Of a DNA stretch of 15,889 nucleotides, positions 14,848 to 15,889 are shown piece after piece. Numbering within the stretch: position 1 is the stretch's first letter; each line of letters starts with the position of its first letter. This stretch comes from Planctomycetota bacterium. Its GTDB lineage: Bacteria > Planctomycetota > Planctomycetia > Pirellulales > Lacipirellulaceae. The stretch is from NCBI GenBank assembly GCA_022614705.1, contig JAKEIB010000367.1:1-15889 (forward strand). The letters run 5' to 3'. A program made the translations under genes and the position numbers. The notes beneath the pieces are model-generated. The model saw nothing but the letters and a program-made list of their open reading frames with translations. It made no database searches and was not told the origin of the DNA.

Positions 14848-15681
14848 CTAGCGTTTCTGACATGCTGGGCAGCAGAATGTCGATCGCTGGGCTTGAACAG
14901 TGCGAATGATCGGCGCGCTGCAACGCGGGCATGGTTTTCCGGCCCGATCGTACACGCGATGCTGATTCTGGTAACCGCCCGCCTGATTGAGCACGTTGCG
15001 ATACGTGCCGTGGCGAATCGTCGAGCCTTCGTAACGGATCGCCGCGTTGAGAACTTTCAGCGTCGCGTCGGCGATGGCTTTCCATTGGTCGCGCGTGACC
15101 TTGTCACAGCGTTTGGCCGGATGAACGCCCGCGAGGTGCAAAATCTCCGACACGTACATGTTGCCAATGCCGGCTACGGCCCGCTGGTCGAGCAGCCCGA
15201 CTTTCACGGCCCGTCTACTGCTACCCAGCCGTTCGCGAAGTAGCTCGCCCGTCGCCGCCAGCGCGTCGGGCCCGAGTTTATCCGGGCCAAATGCCGATTG
15301 AAATTCTTTCGGCGAAATCAGGCGAACACTTCCCAGCCCGCGGCGGTCCCAATACAAAAGCTCTTCGATGCCGTTGCCCGACAAAGTGCAGCGGAATCGC
15401 AGATGCTCGCGGCTGGGCGGATCGGCCACGAGCACCAGGCCCGTCATGCGCGGTTCGAGAACGATCGCGTCTTGCGAATCAAGATTGACAATGACGCGCT
15501 TACCGACACGCCCGATGTCGCGAACAACCCGGCCCACGGTGCGTTGCCGAAAGCGATCGATGCGCGGCGTAATCGCAATCGGCCGCCGCCGGCAGGCCAC
15601 CCGCTCAACATCCTCAATGCGCGAACCAACGATGCCCAAAATCCCGCGCCGCATCGTTTCGACTTCGGGAAGTTCGGGCAT
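14848..15681 (-). CDS. mutM: formamidopyrimidine-DNA glycosylase (8-oxoguanine DNA glycosylase)
   Basis: Fpg/MutM excises 8-oxoguanine and ring-opened purines and cleaves the strand by beta,delta-elimination. The N-terminal MPELPEVE supplies catalytic P2 and E3 after Met removal, K61 is the conserved lysine, GIGNMYVSE (171-179) holds N174, and the C-terminal zinc finger has C251, C254, C271 and C274 with R266 in the intercalating hairpin. 277 residues is full length. The start ATG at 15681 is fixed by the MPELPE sequence. It lies 110 bases inside the right terminal repeat. It joins priA and rnhA as a DNA-maintenance gene, with no operon link. Confidence 0.97.
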   Translation of the reverse strand: MPELPEVETMRRGILGIVGSRIEDVERVACRRRPIAITPRIDRFRQRTVGRVVRDIGRVGKRVIVNLDSQDAIVLEPRMTGLVLVADPPSREHLRFRCTLSGNGIEELLYWDRRGLGSVRLISPKEFQSAFGPDKLGPDALAATGELLRERLGSSRRAVKVGLLDQRAVAGIGNMYVSEILHLAGVHPAKRCDKVTRDQWKAIADATLKVLNAAIRYEGSTIRHGTYRNVLNQAGGYQNQHRVYDRAGKPCPRCSAPIIRTVQAQRSTFCCPACQKR

Positions 15682-15688
15682 TTTGATT

Positions 15689-15722
15689 CACCACAGAGAT
15701 CACGGAGGACGCGGAGGAGGAC
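15689..15722. repeat. CACAGAG/ACGGAGG-type short repeat tract
   Basis: Just upstream of fpg, a run of purine-rich short units (ccacaga, tcacgga, gacgcgga, ggagg). It resembles one arm of the intergenic heptamer repeats, but I find no inverted partner before the terminal repeat. Confidence 0.5.
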
Positions 15723-15790
15723 GTAAGATTGCCGCTACAGTCGTTAACGTATCACTAAGTTAAGCTCGCCATGTAATTGATATTGAATGA

Positions 15791-15889
15791 CACTACTGTC
15801 CGGCTAACGCCGGAGTGACTTCGGTTAACTCTTAGGATTTCAACAAGTTGCGTTCGACAATGCGTGTACACGATCTGAACTCGCCAGCA
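15791..15889. repeat. right copy of 99-bp terminal inverted repeat
   Basis: Exact complement of bases 1-99. It begins with CACTACTGTCCGGC and holds the same small stem and the 10-bp palindrome (15863-15872). An ATG at 15860-15862 opens a frame (MRVHDLNSPA) outward to the window edge. Bases 15682-15790 between fpg and the repeat hold no gene. Confidence 0.95.

Noticed and set aside
1..15889. Linear plasmid or phage with terminal inverted repeats
   Set aside because: The genes are chromosomal housekeeping genes, there is no replication or terminal-protein gene, and 99 bp equals a common assembly k-mer.

Overview
The window looks like a chromosomal contig from a planctomycete, probably Pirellulales-like and probably from a metagenome. 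This is inferred, not proven. It is GC-rich, most starts lack a clear Shine-Dalgarno, genes are packed with 5-25 base gaps at convergent junctions, and short hairpin repeats fill the spaces. The proline-rich lipoprotein, the 86-residue protein and the small HTH protein resemble lineage-restricted planctomycete families. I see no rRNA, tRNA, CRISPR array, phage gene or complete transposase.

Layout. Bases 1-99 and 15791-15889 are a perfect 99-bp terminal inverted repeat. On the minus strand, reading leftward, lie priA (replication restart helicase), a membrane histidine kinase with a periplasmic c-type heme motif, and rnhA (RNase HI). Divergent from priA is nadD (NAD biosynthesis), which meets tail to tail a membrane methyltransferase of the MddA/NnrU-like class. 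An 86-residue unknown protein follows. A soluble NtrB-like kinase (+) converges with a proline-rich lipoprotein (-). A repeat-filled spacer of about 540 bases precedes a secreted VIT/von Willebrand A protein. Then come nnrE (NAD(P)H-hydrate epimerase) and a small HTH protein, converging with a Tat-exported DUF3500 protein. Finally a BrnT/CopG-type toxin-antitoxin pair converges with fpg/mutM (8-oxoguanine repair).

Theme. Most core genes serve DNA maintenance (priA, rnhA, fpg) or NAD metabolism (nadD, nnrE), but they do not form one operon. The strongest unexplained signal is in the DNA between and inside genes. Inverted repeats built from tandem 7-nt units occupy several intergenic spaces, each site with its own heptamer. 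They abut or invade start codons: rnhA appears to use repeat sequence as its N-terminus, and the priA/nadD start codons sit at the ends of one inverted pair. A second, non-heptameric GC-rich repeat is inserted in frame in both nadD and nnrE, read in different frames. Long imperfect hairpins also lie upstream of the lipoprotein and vWA genes. The terminal repeats could be the inner ends of two inverted copies of a mobile element, trimmed to one assembly k-mer.
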